A stretch of DNA of 43,147 nucleotides from a bacterium (lineage in GTDB: Archaea > Thermoproteota > Bathyarchaeia > 40CM-2-53-6). The notes under the pieces were generated by a model, which saw only the letters and a program-made list of their open reading frames with translations, ran no database searches and had not been told where the DNA came from. Of the stretch, positions 7,950-16,315 are shown one piece after another. Made by a program: the position numbers and the translations under genes. Location: contig JAJPJY010000069.1 of assembly GCA_021323995.1 (NCBI GenBank), positions 1 to 43,147 of the forward strand. The letters run 5' to 3'. Numbering within the stretch: position 1 is the first letter of the stretch; every line of letters begins with the position of its first letter.

Positions 7950-8833
7950 AGGGACCGACAACACTTATCTCAAATGACCAATCTGATCCAGCGAACTTGA
8001 AGTCTCAGAAGGAGAAGGCTGAGGAGTTTCGCGCCCTTCACCGAAGGGGCCGCATACTGGTTCTTCCTAACGCTTGGGACGTTGCAAGCGCGCGGGCCTT
8101 CGAAAACGCTGGGTTCCCAGCCGTCGCCACCTCCAGTGCCGGCATGATGGTCTCACTAGGCTATCCTGACGGAGAGGTCATCGACAGGAACGAATTTGTC
8201 CAGGCGGTCAGAAGGATCGCAAAGATCCTAACAGTTCCTCTCAGCGTAGATGTGGTCGCAGGGTTTGGCGAAACACCCGATGAAGTTGTCTCAACCGTTA
8301 GAGAAGTGGTCAAGACTGGAGCTGTCGGGGTAAACATCGAAGATTTTCTCCATGCCGAGAAGAGATTGTTTGCTGTTGAGAAGCAGGTCGAGAAGCTCAA
8401 GGCTGTCAGGAAACTTTCGCAGTCGTTGAACATTCCATTCGTCATCAACGGACGGACAGACGCTTTCAGGTTTGGAGAAGGTGATGAGCCGGCTAGATTG
8501 AAAGAAGCAATTCGTCGGGCGACAGCGTACAAGGATGCTGGGGCTGACTGCGTTTATCCAATGGGCTTGGTGGATCCCGCTTCGATCTCCACCTTCGTAA
8601 AAGCTCTAAACTTTCCAACCAATGTCATGGTCAGAAAAGGACTCCCATCCGTCAAGGAATTGGAGAGGCTAGGAGTTGCACGCGTGAGCTTTGGACCCAG
8701 CGCCTCTTACGCTACAATGGGTCTCCTAAAACGGATCAGTAAGGAAGTCCTTGAGAAGGGCACGTTTGATAGTCTGATCGACGGCGCGGTAAGCTACGAC
8801 GAACTGAACAATCTAGCTTTGCCGCGAGCCTGA
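7946..8833 (+). CDS. isocitrate lyase/PEP mutase superfamily enzyme
   Basis: The 295-residue protein is a TIM-barrel enzyme of the ICL/phosphoenolpyruvate mutase superfamily: VLPNAWDVASARAFENAGF, then a TSSAGM strand, SVDVVAGFG (acidic Mg-binding strand), GVNIEDF, and INGRTDAF. The Cys-containing KKCGH loop of true isocitrate lyase is absent, so activity is more likely carboxy-lyase or C-P/C-C mutase-like on a 2-oxoacid. The ATG overlaps the stop of the propeller gene. Exact substrate cannot be read from sequence. Confidence 0.82.
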   Translation: MKGPTTLISNDQSDPANLKSQKEKAEEFRALHRRGRILVLPNAWDVASARAFENAGFPAVATSSAGMMVSLGYPDGEVIDRNEFVQAVRRIAKILTVPLSVDVVAGFGETPDEVVSTVREVVKTGAVGVNIEDFLHAEKRLFAVEKQVEKLKAVRKLSQSLNIPFVINGRTDAFRFGEGDEPARLKEAIRRATAYKDAGADCVYPMGLVDPASISTFVKALNFPTNVMVRKGLPSVKELERLGVARVSFGPSASYATMGLLKRISKEVLEKGTFDSLIDGAVSYDELNNLALPRA

Positions 8834-8888
8834 TTTTTGGAAAGAGACTATCAACTACGACCTCCAATAGCGCGGCCGGTTTCAGTAG

Positions 8889-9671
8889 ATGGCAATGCGT
8901 GTCGATAATCACAGTCACATCATTCTCGCCAACATTAACGATATGGTTGCGGCGGCCAAGGCGAAAGGTGTTACAGAGTACTCCATTACTGAGCATGTCT
9001 CTCAGTTTAAGGAACTCCGAGAATCCATCAAGTTTGGCTCGACACATTCCTCTGGAAGACTCTTCGAAGACTTGAACCAATATGAAAGGGAGTTTCAGAA
9101 AATCGAACTACACGATCCGGGAATGAAGATCAACAGAGGTCTCGAGGTAGACTTTTCACCCCGGTTCGAGTCTCAAATTGCAGAATTCGTTGACAGGTCC
9201 AAGTGGGACGTTCTGCTCTGTTCAGTTCACGAGTTTGAAAACGCGAAGGATATCGAAAAGAATCCTGGAAGAGCGTTAGACCAGGACGAGGTAAACAGTC
9301 GCTGGCGAGAGTACATCAGGCTCCAGCAACTAGCGCTCGAGAGCGACTTCATTCCTTTCCAAGTGCTTGCTCATCCAGTTAGAATGTTCAGAGGTCTCCG
9401 AGCAGCTCCCTCGGAGATGGAGGAGCTGTTGCTCGGGTTAGCGGCGACCGCGGCGACAAGGGAGAAAGCTTTGGAGCTAAATGGAAACGATATCGATAAC
9501 GCTCCCAGACTGGTTCGTATGCTTGCTTCGGCTTGTTCAAAGACTGGTTGCAGAGTGAGCTTAGGCTCAGATGCGCATCATCCAAGAGGAGTGTTCCGTA
9601 ACATGGAAACTGCAATGCAACTCGTTGACGAGTTCAAGCTGAGACAATTCAGCATAGCTTCAACGCGTTAA
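8889..9671 (+). CDS. PHP-domain phosphoesterase, histidinol-phosphatase-like
   Basis: The 260-residue protein carries the metal-binding motifs of the PHP family in order: DNHSH at the start, ITEHVS near residue 35, GLEVD near residue 80, a CSVHEF segment, HP near residue 160, and SLGSDAHHP near residue 225. These give the usual trinuclear metal site for phosphoester hydrolysis. HisK-type histidinol phosphatases share this layout, but no other his gene is nearby, so the substrate is unassigned. ATG start; alternative ATG two codons later. Confidence 0.8.
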   Translation: MAMRVDNHSHIILANINDMVAAAKAKGVTEYSITEHVSQFKELRESIKFGSTHSSGRLFEDLNQYEREFQKIELHDPGMKINRGLEVDFSPRFESQIAEFVDRSKWDVLLCSVHEFENAKDIEKNPGRALDQDEVNSRWREYIRLQQLALESDFIPFQVLAHPVRMFRGLRAAPSEMEELLLGLAATAATREKALELNGNDIDNAPRLVRMLASACSKTGCRVSLGSDAHHPRGVFRNMETAMQLVDEFKLRQFSIASTR

Positions 9672-9713
9672 GTCAACCCTCTTATGCCTGGACGAAAGCG
9701 CCTCGGAATCTGT

Positions 9714-10133
9714 ATGATCAAAGGTATTCACGGACTATTCTACACATCTCGACCAGAGGAAGCTCGGGCCTTCGTCCGAGACAAACTTCAGCTTCCGCAT
9801 ACTGATGTGGGTGACGGCTGGCTCATCTTCGATCTCCCGGAAGGAGATTTTGGGTTCCACCCTATTGACGAGTCTGGAAAACCGCCATCCGGTACCCACG
9901 ACATATCCTTCTACTGCAACGACATCGAGAGCACAGTTGCGTCGCTGAAGAAACGCGGAGTAGTTTTCGACCAGGACATATCCGATGCGGGCTTTGGCCG
10001 CATAACATACTTCACCATACCAGGCGACGTGAAAGTGATGCTCTACGAACCCAAATATTCAAAATCCAAACCGAAAAGGAAACCTAAACGATCCAGCACC
10101 TCTAGGGTTCAGAAGCGCCGGCGTCGCGGCTAA
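9714..10133 (+). CDS. VOC (glyoxalase/dioxygenase-fold) protein with basic tail
   Basis: The protein has the paired beta-alpha-beta-beta-beta modules of the vicinal oxygen chelate fold: I-K-G-I-H-G-L-F-Y-T, then F-x-L-P-E-G-D-F-G-F-H, H-D-I-S-F-Y-C-N-D-I and Y-F-x-I-P-G-D-V-x-x-M-L-Y-E-P. Candidate metal ligands include the His in GFH and in HDIS and the Glu in YEP. A Lys/Arg-rich tail of about 25 residues is unusual for the family. ATG 9714 fits the domain better than the 10-codon upstream start at 9684. Confidence 0.75.
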   Translation: MIKGIHGLFYTSRPEEARAFVRDKLQLPHTDVGDGWLIFDLPEGDFGFHPIDESGKPPSGTHDISFYCNDIESTVASLKKRGVVFDQDISDAGFGRITYFTIPGDVKVMLYEPKYSKSKPKRKPKRSSTSRVQKRRRRG

Positions 10134-10204
10134 AGTATTGTCGGGCTCTTCTCACCTCTAATCTTAACATGATTACGCATCGAGAATGCTTGAGCTGGTA
10201 ACGT

Positions 10205-10660
10205 TTGGTCAAGTCATCAGAAAGAATGCGGGGCTCTTCAGCCAAGAGACTCATGCTCAACGAAAAGAAACTGGTTACGAAACAACGATCGAAAGAGGTC
10301 GACGCATACATATCGGCCGCGCCAAAGGAAGCGCAGGCTAAACTCCGGCGGTTCCGAGCAATAATTAGCGAGGTGGCACCGACGGCCGTCGAACGCATAA
10401 GCTACCAGATGCCGTTCTACGACTACAAGGGACGCCTAGCTTGGTTCGGGCTGCACAAGACGTACATCGGACTGTATCTTCGACCTCCGGTTATCGAAGA
10501 GCACCAGAAAGAATTGGCCGGCTTCGGAACAACCAAATCTGCGGTGCACTTTCCCCTCGACGAAAAAATCCCTACCTCTATGGTCAAGAAACTAATCAGA
10601 GCTCGGTTGAAAAAGAACGAGGCAGAGACAAGCAATCGCGACTACGCGCGGACTCGATAG
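10205..10660 (+). CDS. DUF1801 (YdhG-like) protein
   Basis: The core matches the DUF1801 fold: VDAYISAAPKEAQAKL, R-x-I-I-x-E-V-A-P-x-A-x-E-x-I-S-Y-Q-M-P, then YKGRLAWFGLHKTYIGLY, H-x-x-E-L and HFPLDEKIP ending in LIRARL. The family is small and soluble, related to frataxin-like CyaY folds, and lacks an established enzyme role. The TTG at 10205 gives 151 residues; ATGs at 10226 and 10253 are equally plausible because the conserved region begins near residue 30. Confidence 0.75.
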   Translation: MVKSSERMRGSSAKRLMLNEKKLVTKQRSKEVDAYISAAPKEAQAKLRRFRAIISEVAPTAVERISYQMPFYDYKGRLAWFGLHKTYIGLYLRPPVIEEHQKELAGFGTTKSAVHFPLDEKIPTSMVKKLIRARLKKNEAETSNRDYARTR

Positions 10661-10731
10661 ACCCCAGTGGGTCAACGAGCTTCGAAGGCTTATCATCATC
10701 CGCCAAGGAAGAGTGGCCAGTTGATTATCTG

Positions 10732-11919
10732 ATGGACGTGTTGAAGGAGGCAACGGCGATCGAGCCTGAGATTATCAAGACTCGACGCGAGATTCATCAG
10801 CATCCTGAACTGGCCTATCATGAAGAAGCGACCGCTAAACTCGTCGCTGACAGACTCGAATCTCTGGGAATAGAGGTCCGGCGGAAGGTTGGCGGCACAG
10901 GGGTCCTGGGCACTCTCAAGGGGTCGAAGAATGGTCGGGTTGTGGCTCTGAGGGCCGACATGGACGCTCTACCTTTGGAGGAGAATGCTGATGTCGCCTT
11001 CAAGTCCAACGTCAAGGGGGTTATGCATGCTTGTGGTCACGACACTCACGTAGCTATTCTGCTCGGCGTTGCCAGGCTACTAGCCCATCACAGAGACGAG
11101 CTTCAGGGAACGGTCAAATTCCTCTTTCAACCCGCCGAGGAACACGGAGGGCGTGGTGGTGCGAAACCGATGATTGAGGACGGAGTGATGAAGGACCCGA
11201 AGGTGGACTTTGTCTTCGGTCTTCACATAAGCGGCGACCATCCATCCAAGGTCTTCGGTTTCAGAGGAGGGCCAATTATGGCAGCTCCGGACACGTTCAA
11301 GGTCCGCGTTATCGGGAAGGGAGGACACGGATCCGCCCCACATCAGACCATCGACCCGGTCTATGTAGCCGCTCAGATCATTACTTCGATGCAGGGAGTC
11401 TCTGGGAGAATGATCGATCCTATCCAGCCGTTTGTGGTCACGATAGGCTCAGTCCACAGCGGAACTAAAGAGAACATCATACCCGACGAAGCGGTTCTCG
11501 AAGGAACAATCAGAACACTAGACGAAGCCACTAGGAAGACAGCTAAGGCTAAGGTCCAGAAGGTAGCCGAGGGAGTTGCGAAGGCGTTCGGAGCGAAGGC
11601 AGTAGTCGATTTCGAGAAAGATGCCTATCCTGTGACAGTCAACGACCAGAAAGTAACGGAACAAGCGATGAAGATAACAAAGAAAATCCCCGGAACAAAA
11701 ACAATCACCATGAAACCATTACTCGGCGGAGAAGACTTCTCCAGATTCCTACTCGAAGCACCAGGCACATTCTACTTCCTCGGCACCATAAATCCGACGA
11801 AAGGATGTATCTACCCAAATCACAGTTCAAAATTCAAGGTCGACGAGGACGTTCTAAAGTATGGCGCGGCTTCGCTGGCTATGCTCGCTCTAGAATTCAC
11901 CAAATCAAACAACGTGTAG
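10732..11919 (+). CDS. M20-family amidohydrolase (N-acyl-L-amino acid amidohydrolase/hippurate hydrolase type)
   Basis: A 395-residue metallopeptidase-fold enzyme. Motifs in order: RREIHQHPEL, ALRADMDALP (metal Asp), HACGHDTH (metal His/Asp near residues 98-105), FQPAEEHGGRG (catalytic Glu-Glu), the lid domain with G-K-G-G-H-G-S-A-P-H, and GGEDFSRF near the C-terminus. It should hydrolyse N-acyl or aminoacyl amide bonds in the cytoplasm. The open frame extends into the DUF1801 gene, but ATG 10732 matches the normal family start and avoids that overlap. Confidence 0.88.
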   Translation: MDVLKEATAIEPEIIKTRREIHQHPELAYHEEATAKLVADRLESLGIEVRRKVGGTGVLGTLKGSKNGRVVALRADMDALPLEENADVAFKSNVKGVMHACGHDTHVAILLGVARLLAHHRDELQGTVKFLFQPAEEHGGRGGAKPMIEDGVMKDPKVDFVFGLHISGDHPSKVFGFRGGPIMAAPDTFKVRVIGKGGHGSAPHQTIDPVYVAAQIITSMQGVSGRMIDPIQPFVVTIGSVHSGTKENIIPDEAVLEGTIRTLDEATRKTAKAKVQKVAEGVAKAFGAKAVVDFEKDAYPVTVNDQKVTEQAMKITKKIPGTKTITMKPLLGGEDFSRFLLEAPGTFYFLGTINPTKGCIYPNHSSKFKVDEDVLKYGAASLAMLALEFTKSNNV

Positions 11920-12041
11920 GACCAGAGTATTCGTTTCAAGAACCATTTGCCCGTTAGGAAAGGGGCAATGCTTGCATAGACCTCAAACGCGATCTCGTCG
12001 TAGGTGAGACTGTTACGGTTGACGAATATGTCTAGGTGCAT
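11820..12041 (-). CDS. possible small protein, antisense to M20 3' end
   Basis: An ATG at 12041 opens a 73-codon frame whose first half (MHLDIFVNRNSLTYDEIAF and following) has ordinary protein composition and lies in the otherwise empty gap after the M20 gene. The second half runs antisense into the M20 coding region, where it is probably constrained by that gene. No family recognised. Either a real short gene or an accidental frame. Confidence 0.25.
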   Translation of the reverse strand: MHLDIFVNRNSLTYDEIAFEVYASIAPFLTGKWFLKRILWSYTLFDLVNSRASIASEAAPYFRTSSSTLNFEL

Positions 12042-12131
12042 ACTCTTGGCCCCAGCAAGGGGTTACGCGAGTCTTTAGCGCTAGTAGTCAGTCTTCCCGA
12101 AGTCTGAGAACGGATTTCATAGCTTATTGGA

Positions 12132-14636
12132 ATGGGACGATTGCTCGCGACCCAGAAGAGATTACAGATTCTTATCTTGTTAGTAGCGGGCTCGCTGGTC
12201 GCTCTTGGAGCCACTCCGCAAGCTCACGCCATAGGCTATACTCTTACGACTAGTGTAGCCCGAACCCAGGAGTCAAACACGCCTGGAGTCGTCTTGACAC
12301 TCAATGTGACAGGGGCATCGGTCAGTACAACGTACAAGTTTACCTGGGTAGTTACCGATCCCACAAATCACAATGCGAACGCGGCGAACCAGACAACCAC
12401 TACGGCTACCCAGACGAGTTTCGTTTTGAGCGTCGACTATCCCTCTCAGTTCGGCGGAACAAACATCGACTACGTCGGTAATTACACGGTCAATGTTCAA
12501 GAAAACAATCCCGTCTCGATTCCAAGTGTTGCCACGGGACGTTTTCTTGTCGGACTAACCGATTCTATCTCATACGCGAGAACCTCTACGGCTTCGATCG
12601 TAGCGAGCGGCTACGCCAACAATTCGCCTGTGACTCTCAACATCTCCCACCAAGGATCACCCGCTCCTGGATATCCCAAAACGGTCACGGCAAGTCCTAC
12701 TGGAACCGTCTCAGCCGGTTGGGCCATACCTGCTAGCGTTCCTACGGGAATATGGTACGTGTCTCTCCTACCCGCGAAGAGCATTGCGGACAACCAGACC
12801 ATTACTATCCTCGCCGCAAACGTAACAATACCCAGGCTGAACATTGCGCAGGCAACACTACAGCGAATGCAGACCCAATCGTTTAGTTTTGACGCTAGTT
12901 ATCCAAACGGGTCATCTGTCCGTGTCGGTTCGGGCCAGATCACGATAACGGAATCAAATGGAACTACGTTGCCGCTTCAGGCAACTTACAATTCGACTCT
13001 CTCAGCCTTCAGCGTCCTGTACAGGGTCCCAATCAGTGCTCCGACAGGTGTTTGGACGGCCGCGATTCAATCGAATGCTTTCAACGACGGTTACGGAAAT
13101 CTGGGGCCGATAGCCATTCTGTCTGGTAGCTTTTCGATCGACGCGATTAACATCACGATCTCACAGCTGAACATTGGCCAAGTCTCTCTTGCTAGAACGC
13201 AGGCCCAAACGGTCAGTTTCAAGGCGACTTATCAAAATGGGATCCAGGTTCAGACGGGTTCAGCCCAAGTCACGATGACCGAGACTGATGGAACGACCTC
13301 CTTCTCAACCCAGGCTGTTTACAATTCCACTCTCGGGACATTCCATGCATCATACCGGATTCCTCCAGACAGTGAGACTGGAGCGTGGGTAGCTTCCATA
13401 GACGCGGATGCTTTCAATGATGGGTTCGGAAATCTTGGACCCTCAGCGAGCGTCGTGAGAGCCTTCACTGTTGTGGCTGCTAACCTGACCGTGTCCGCTT
13501 CTATTCCGGGCCAGACCTATACGCTGGGACAGGTCGTCCCGATTTACGCAATAATAGTATTCCCTGACGGCAGTCTATTCAGAAGCGGCAACGTCACCGC
13601 AGTCCTTTCATCCGCAACTGCGCAAATAGGAACAACAAGTCTAACGTTCGTGCCAGGTCAGTCGCAGTGGGTGGGCACTTACACTGTAAAGTCAGGCGAT
13701 CCTTCCGGGCTACTGCTCGTAACCCTGAAAGTTATCGATTCTTACGGCAACGGTGGCCAAGAAACTGTTTCCGCCATCATTAACGTTCCCCCTCCCGCGC
13801 CAGCTCAACAACCGCTAGATCTGTACTATTTCCTCTTGGCCGCTCTCGCAATAGGCTCCGGAGGATCAGGTCTCCTACTGGTCAGGAGGATCAATCCGAC
13901 CCATGGAGGCTTTGACGAATTCTTCAGACTGACCGGAGGAGAGATCCCAACGGGAACTACTCTCTTGATCCTAGGCGAGCCGGGTAGCGGCAGTAGCACT
14001 CTCACCCAAGAGCTGATTCATCACCAACTGGAGAAGGGAGGACGCTGCGGCCTGCTCACCTACGACGCGTTCCCATCAGAGGTCTCTCGCGCAATGAGAA
14101 GCTTCGGATGGGACCCGACTCTGAACCTGAGCGATGGGACATTCAAGATTCTAGACTGTTATTCGGCTCTGGCAGGGGCAGAAAACGCGCCCATCAGGGA
14201 TCCCGTTGATTTCACCGAAATAAGCATCCAGGTCAGCAGCATGATCGAAAAGGCCTCACCAAAGCCTCTGACTCTAGTAGTGGATTCGATCACTCCACTC
14301 TTCAACAGCGCACCATCCCGGACAGTCATTAACTTCCTCAGAGTAGTGAGTGCGAAGCTCAAAAGCAACAACGGCATCCTGATGCTTACCGCTGCCAAGG
14401 GCTCGATTCCGGAGGAAGTAAGATCAAACCTCGAGACCACTGTCGACGGTGTCGTGGACCTCAGTATAATTCACAGCGGGCAATCAGTGATCAGAAGATT
14501 GACCGTCAGTAGACTCGCAGGCAGGAAGATTTCTTCAGAGCCTACGGAATTCGACATTGTACCAGGCAAAGGCATACTGTTTAGAAAACTTCGGATTCCT
14601 CTAGGGATAATTTCGCCGAAGAGAAAGGCGGACTAG
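12132..14636 (+). CDS. membrane receptor-like protein: Ig-like ectodomain, TM, KaiC/RecA-like ATPase domain
   Basis: An 834-residue protein with a signal peptide (to about residue 34), about 520 residues of Thr/Ser/Asn-rich beta-sandwich repeats (two near-identical units around 12.84-13.13 and 13.16-13.46 kb), one membrane segment (about residues 560-585), and a cytoplasmic domain of about 240 residues. The last part resembles the KaiC/RAD55-like RecA fold: FFRLTGGEIPTGTTLLILG, a P-loop-like GEPGSGSSTL (residues 615-624), and a Walker B-like LVVDS with Asp718. The invariant Walker A lysine is replaced by Ser621, so ATP hydrolysis may be weak or absent. Likely a surface sensor. Ligand unknown. 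Confidence 0.85.
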   Translation: MGRLLATQKRLQILILLVAGSLVALGATPQAHAIGYTLTTSVARTQESNTPGVVLTLNVTGASVSTTYKFTWVVTDPTNHNANAANQTTTTATQTSFVLSVDYPSQFGGTNIDYVGNYTVNVQENNPVSIPSVATGRFLVGLTDSISYARTSTASIVASGYANNSPVTLNISHQGSPAPGYPKTVTASPTGTVSAGWAIPASVPTGIWYVSLLPAKSIADNQTITILAANVTIPRLNIAQATLQRMQTQSFSFDASYPNGSSVRVGSGQITITESNGTTLPLQATYNSTLSAFSVLYRVPISAPTGVWTAAIQSNAFNDGYGNLGPIAILSGSFSIDAINITISQLNIGQVSLARTQAQTVSFKATYQNGIQVQTGSAQVTMTETDGTTSFSTQAVYNSTLGTFHASYRIPPDSETGAWVASIDADAFNDGFGNLGPSASVVRAFTVVAANLTVSASIPGQTYTLGQVVPIYAIIVFPDGSLFRSGNVTAVLSSATAQIGTTSLTFVPGQSQWVGTYTVKSGDPSGLLLVTLKVIDSYGNGGQETVSAIINVPPPAPAQQPLDLYYFLLAALAIGSGGSGLLLVRRINPTHGGFDEFFRLTGGEIPTGTTLLILGEPGSGSSTLTQELIHHQLEKGGRCGLLTYDAFPSEVSRAMRSFGWDPTLNLSDGTFKILDCYSALAGAENAPIRDPVDFTEISIQVSSMIEKASPKPLTLVVDSITPLFNSAPSRTVINFLRVVSAKLKSNNGILMLTAAKGSIPEEVRSNLETTVDGVVDLSIIHSGQSVIRRLTVSRLAGRKISSEPTEFDIVPGKGILFRKLRIPLGIISPKRKAD

Positions 14637-14670
14637 TTTCTCCTTTCGCCTGTTTGAAGGGCGCTCGATT

Positions 14671-15390
14671 CTAGTTTGCGGTCTTGTCTTCTAGGACCCT
14701 ACTGTACACTAGTCCGGCCAAAATAGCGCCAATGAGCGGGCCCACCCAGTAGATGTACCAGTAGCTTGGAAATGAGACGCCTGTTACGAGGCCTGCTATC
14801 ATGGGGCCCATGGCTCTGGCGGGGTTCATGGCTGCGCCCGTGAACGGTCCCCCGACCAGGACGTCGGCGAGCACGATGAGGCCTACGCCGAAACCGGCGA
14901 TCTTTGGCGCGCGCTTGTCCACGATTGTCCCATAGACTGCTGTAACTAGGAGGAACGTCATGACGAGTTCGAATACTGTTCCTTGTGCGACTGAGATGGC
15001 GTTCGTGGCTAAAACAGGGGCTCCCCAGGATACGGCCTTTCCAATATCGGACGGTAGGACGCTGATCAGGAGGAGGCCCGCGATAATGGCGCCAACTAGC
15101 TGAGCGATCCAGTAGGGGATTACGTCTTTTGTTTTTGCCTTCTTTCCGACGAGAAGTCCGATGGTGACTGCAGGGTTGAGATGGCCTCCGGAGATTCCCA
15201 TAGTAACGGAGATTCCTATCGCGAGGCCTAGTCCATTTGCGAGAGCTGCAACGAGCAGTGAGCCGGCAGCGTCATAAAATGTGAATATGTATTGGCTGGC
15301 GACCGCCGAGCCCGCCCCGACAAAGACGAACAGGAATGTTCCGACAAGTTCAGCCGTGAATCTTCGAACAATGTCTGGCTCATTTGACAA
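14671..15390 (-). CDS. aquaporin / MIP-family channel
   Basis: A 239-residue six-segment channel with both half-helix motifs intact: GGHLNPAVTIG after the second membrane segment and GAAMNPARAMGP after the fifth, the latter including the selectivity Arg. The AELVGTFLFVFVGAGSA start and the GPLIGAILAGLVY end are typical. It conducts water or small neutral solutes across the cell membrane. ATG start; it lies downstream of a small membrane peptide gene on the same strand. Confidence 0.92.
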   Translation of the reverse strand: MSNEPDIVRRFTAELVGTFLFVFVGAGSAVASQYIFTFYDAAGSLLVAALANGLGLAIGISVTMGISGGHLNPAVTIGLLVGKKAKTKDVIPYWIAQLVGAIIAGLLLISVLPSDIGKAVSWGAPVLATNAISVAQGTVFELVMTFLLVTAVYGTIVDKRAPKIAGFGVGLIVLADVLVGGPFTGAAMNPARAMGPMIAGLVTGVSFPSYWYIYWVGPLIGAILAGLVYSRVLEDKTAN

Positions 15391-15459
15391 TTGGGGATTA
15401 CACGCCTTAGAGACTTTGGAATTAGGTTGCTTTCTTAAGACTTGTTAAAGATGGATTTT

Positions 15460-15576
15460 TCAGATGCACACGACTGTGCAATCGGCCTCTAGTAGCAGTC
15501 CTAGAACTATGCCCACTGCTAATCCGATTGCCAATCCAATTGTCGTTCCCAGGAGAACTGTTTTCGAGATCAACAA
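15460..15576 (-). CDS. possible 38-residue single-TM peptide
   Basis: A short frame with tandem TTG codons at 15576/15573, preceded by AAAGGA seven bases upstream, encodes a short polar start, a glycine-spaced hydrophobic helix (G-x3-G pattern, about residues 9-29) and an acidic/cysteine end (EADCTVVCI). The Gly-zipper helix suggests oligomerisation in the membrane. It lies in the same direction between the secreted protein gene and the aquaporin gene. Expression is unproven. Confidence 0.4.
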   Translation of the reverse strand: MLISKTVLLGTTIGLAIGLAVGIVLGLLLEADCTVVCI

Positions 15577-15629
15577 ATCGCGTCCTTTCTAATCAAAAAG
15601 GGAGATGGGTGTTCAGACTATTTCCCATC

Positions 15630-16181
15630 TTACTTGGGTGTTACTGTCGCGCCTTGGATCTTCAGGAACCACAAGTGCGCTAGTTTGCTCTGTGGCATTC
15701 GGAAGTCTACGGTGAAAGCTGTGGTGGATGAGGCTTTGGCGTGGACACCGAAGAGTATCAGGTGGAATGTTTTGCCTGAGCTGTCCTTGACGACGAGGTG
15801 GAGTATCATCCTGTCGCTGTGGTAGGTGCTTATTCCATGCCCGCTGACAACAGTGTATGTGCTGCCGCCGCCTTCTACTGACCCAAGGGTCAATGTGCCG
15901 CCTGTGAAGTTGAGCATTCCCCGTCCTGGGGAGCTCTTGTCCACAGTGGCGGTGAGGCTGATAGTCGCGGATTCGGTCCTTGTCTTGTTTCCGATCTTGT
16001 AGGCCGTTCCTGACCCGCCTATCGTTAGAGTTGTGCCTTTGGCGATTGGTGGAACCTGATGATGGCCATGGTCTGAATGGTCCGCTGCGATTCCTGTCGG
16101 GAGTGCGCCGACGACTGGGACTACAATGCCGAGTGCTAGAGCTAGAGTCATTATTGTTCCGATCAGTGCCATTCTTCGCAT
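15630..16181 (-). CDS. secreted hypothetical protein
   Basis: A 183-residue protein with a signal peptide (MRRMALIG start, hydrophobic to about residue 26), a short His/Asp-rich patch (HSDHGHHQ, about residues 35-42) and a beta-rich mature part with several G-x-T/S-x-T strands. The His patch could bind metal. It lies next to the metal ATPase operon, but its own orientation and a 130-base gap suggest separate transcription. No family recognised. Confidence 0.65.
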   Translation of the reverse strand: MRRMALIGTIMTLALALGIVVPVVGALPTGIAADHSDHGHHQVPPIAKGTTLTIGGSGTAYKIGNKTRTESATISLTATVDKSSPGRGMLNFTGGTLTLGSVEGGGSTYTVVSGHGISTYHSDRMILHLVVKDSSGKTFHLILFGVHAKASSTTAFTVDFRMPQSKLAHLWFLKIQGATVTPK

Positions 16182-16315
16182 TTTTCTTCGCGGAGCTTAG
16201 CGTATGCCCGGAGGTATAACCCAACAGATTTGATCACTAGTTCAATTGATCAGAACATAGAGTGGAAAACTGGAATATGGAAAGAGGAGTCGCGTGCTCT
16301 TTCGCGTGGATTCGG

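Noticed and set aside
10441-10731. 97-codon upstream extension of the M20 amidohydrolase frame
   Set aside because: It overlaps the DUF1801 gene in another frame, and the family starts at about ATG 10732.
15613-16224. 203-codon frame on the minus strand over the secreted-protein gene
   Set aside because: Highly Arg/Ser/Pro-rich composition typical of an out-of-frame shadow; the 15630-16181 frame has a signal peptide and normal composition.
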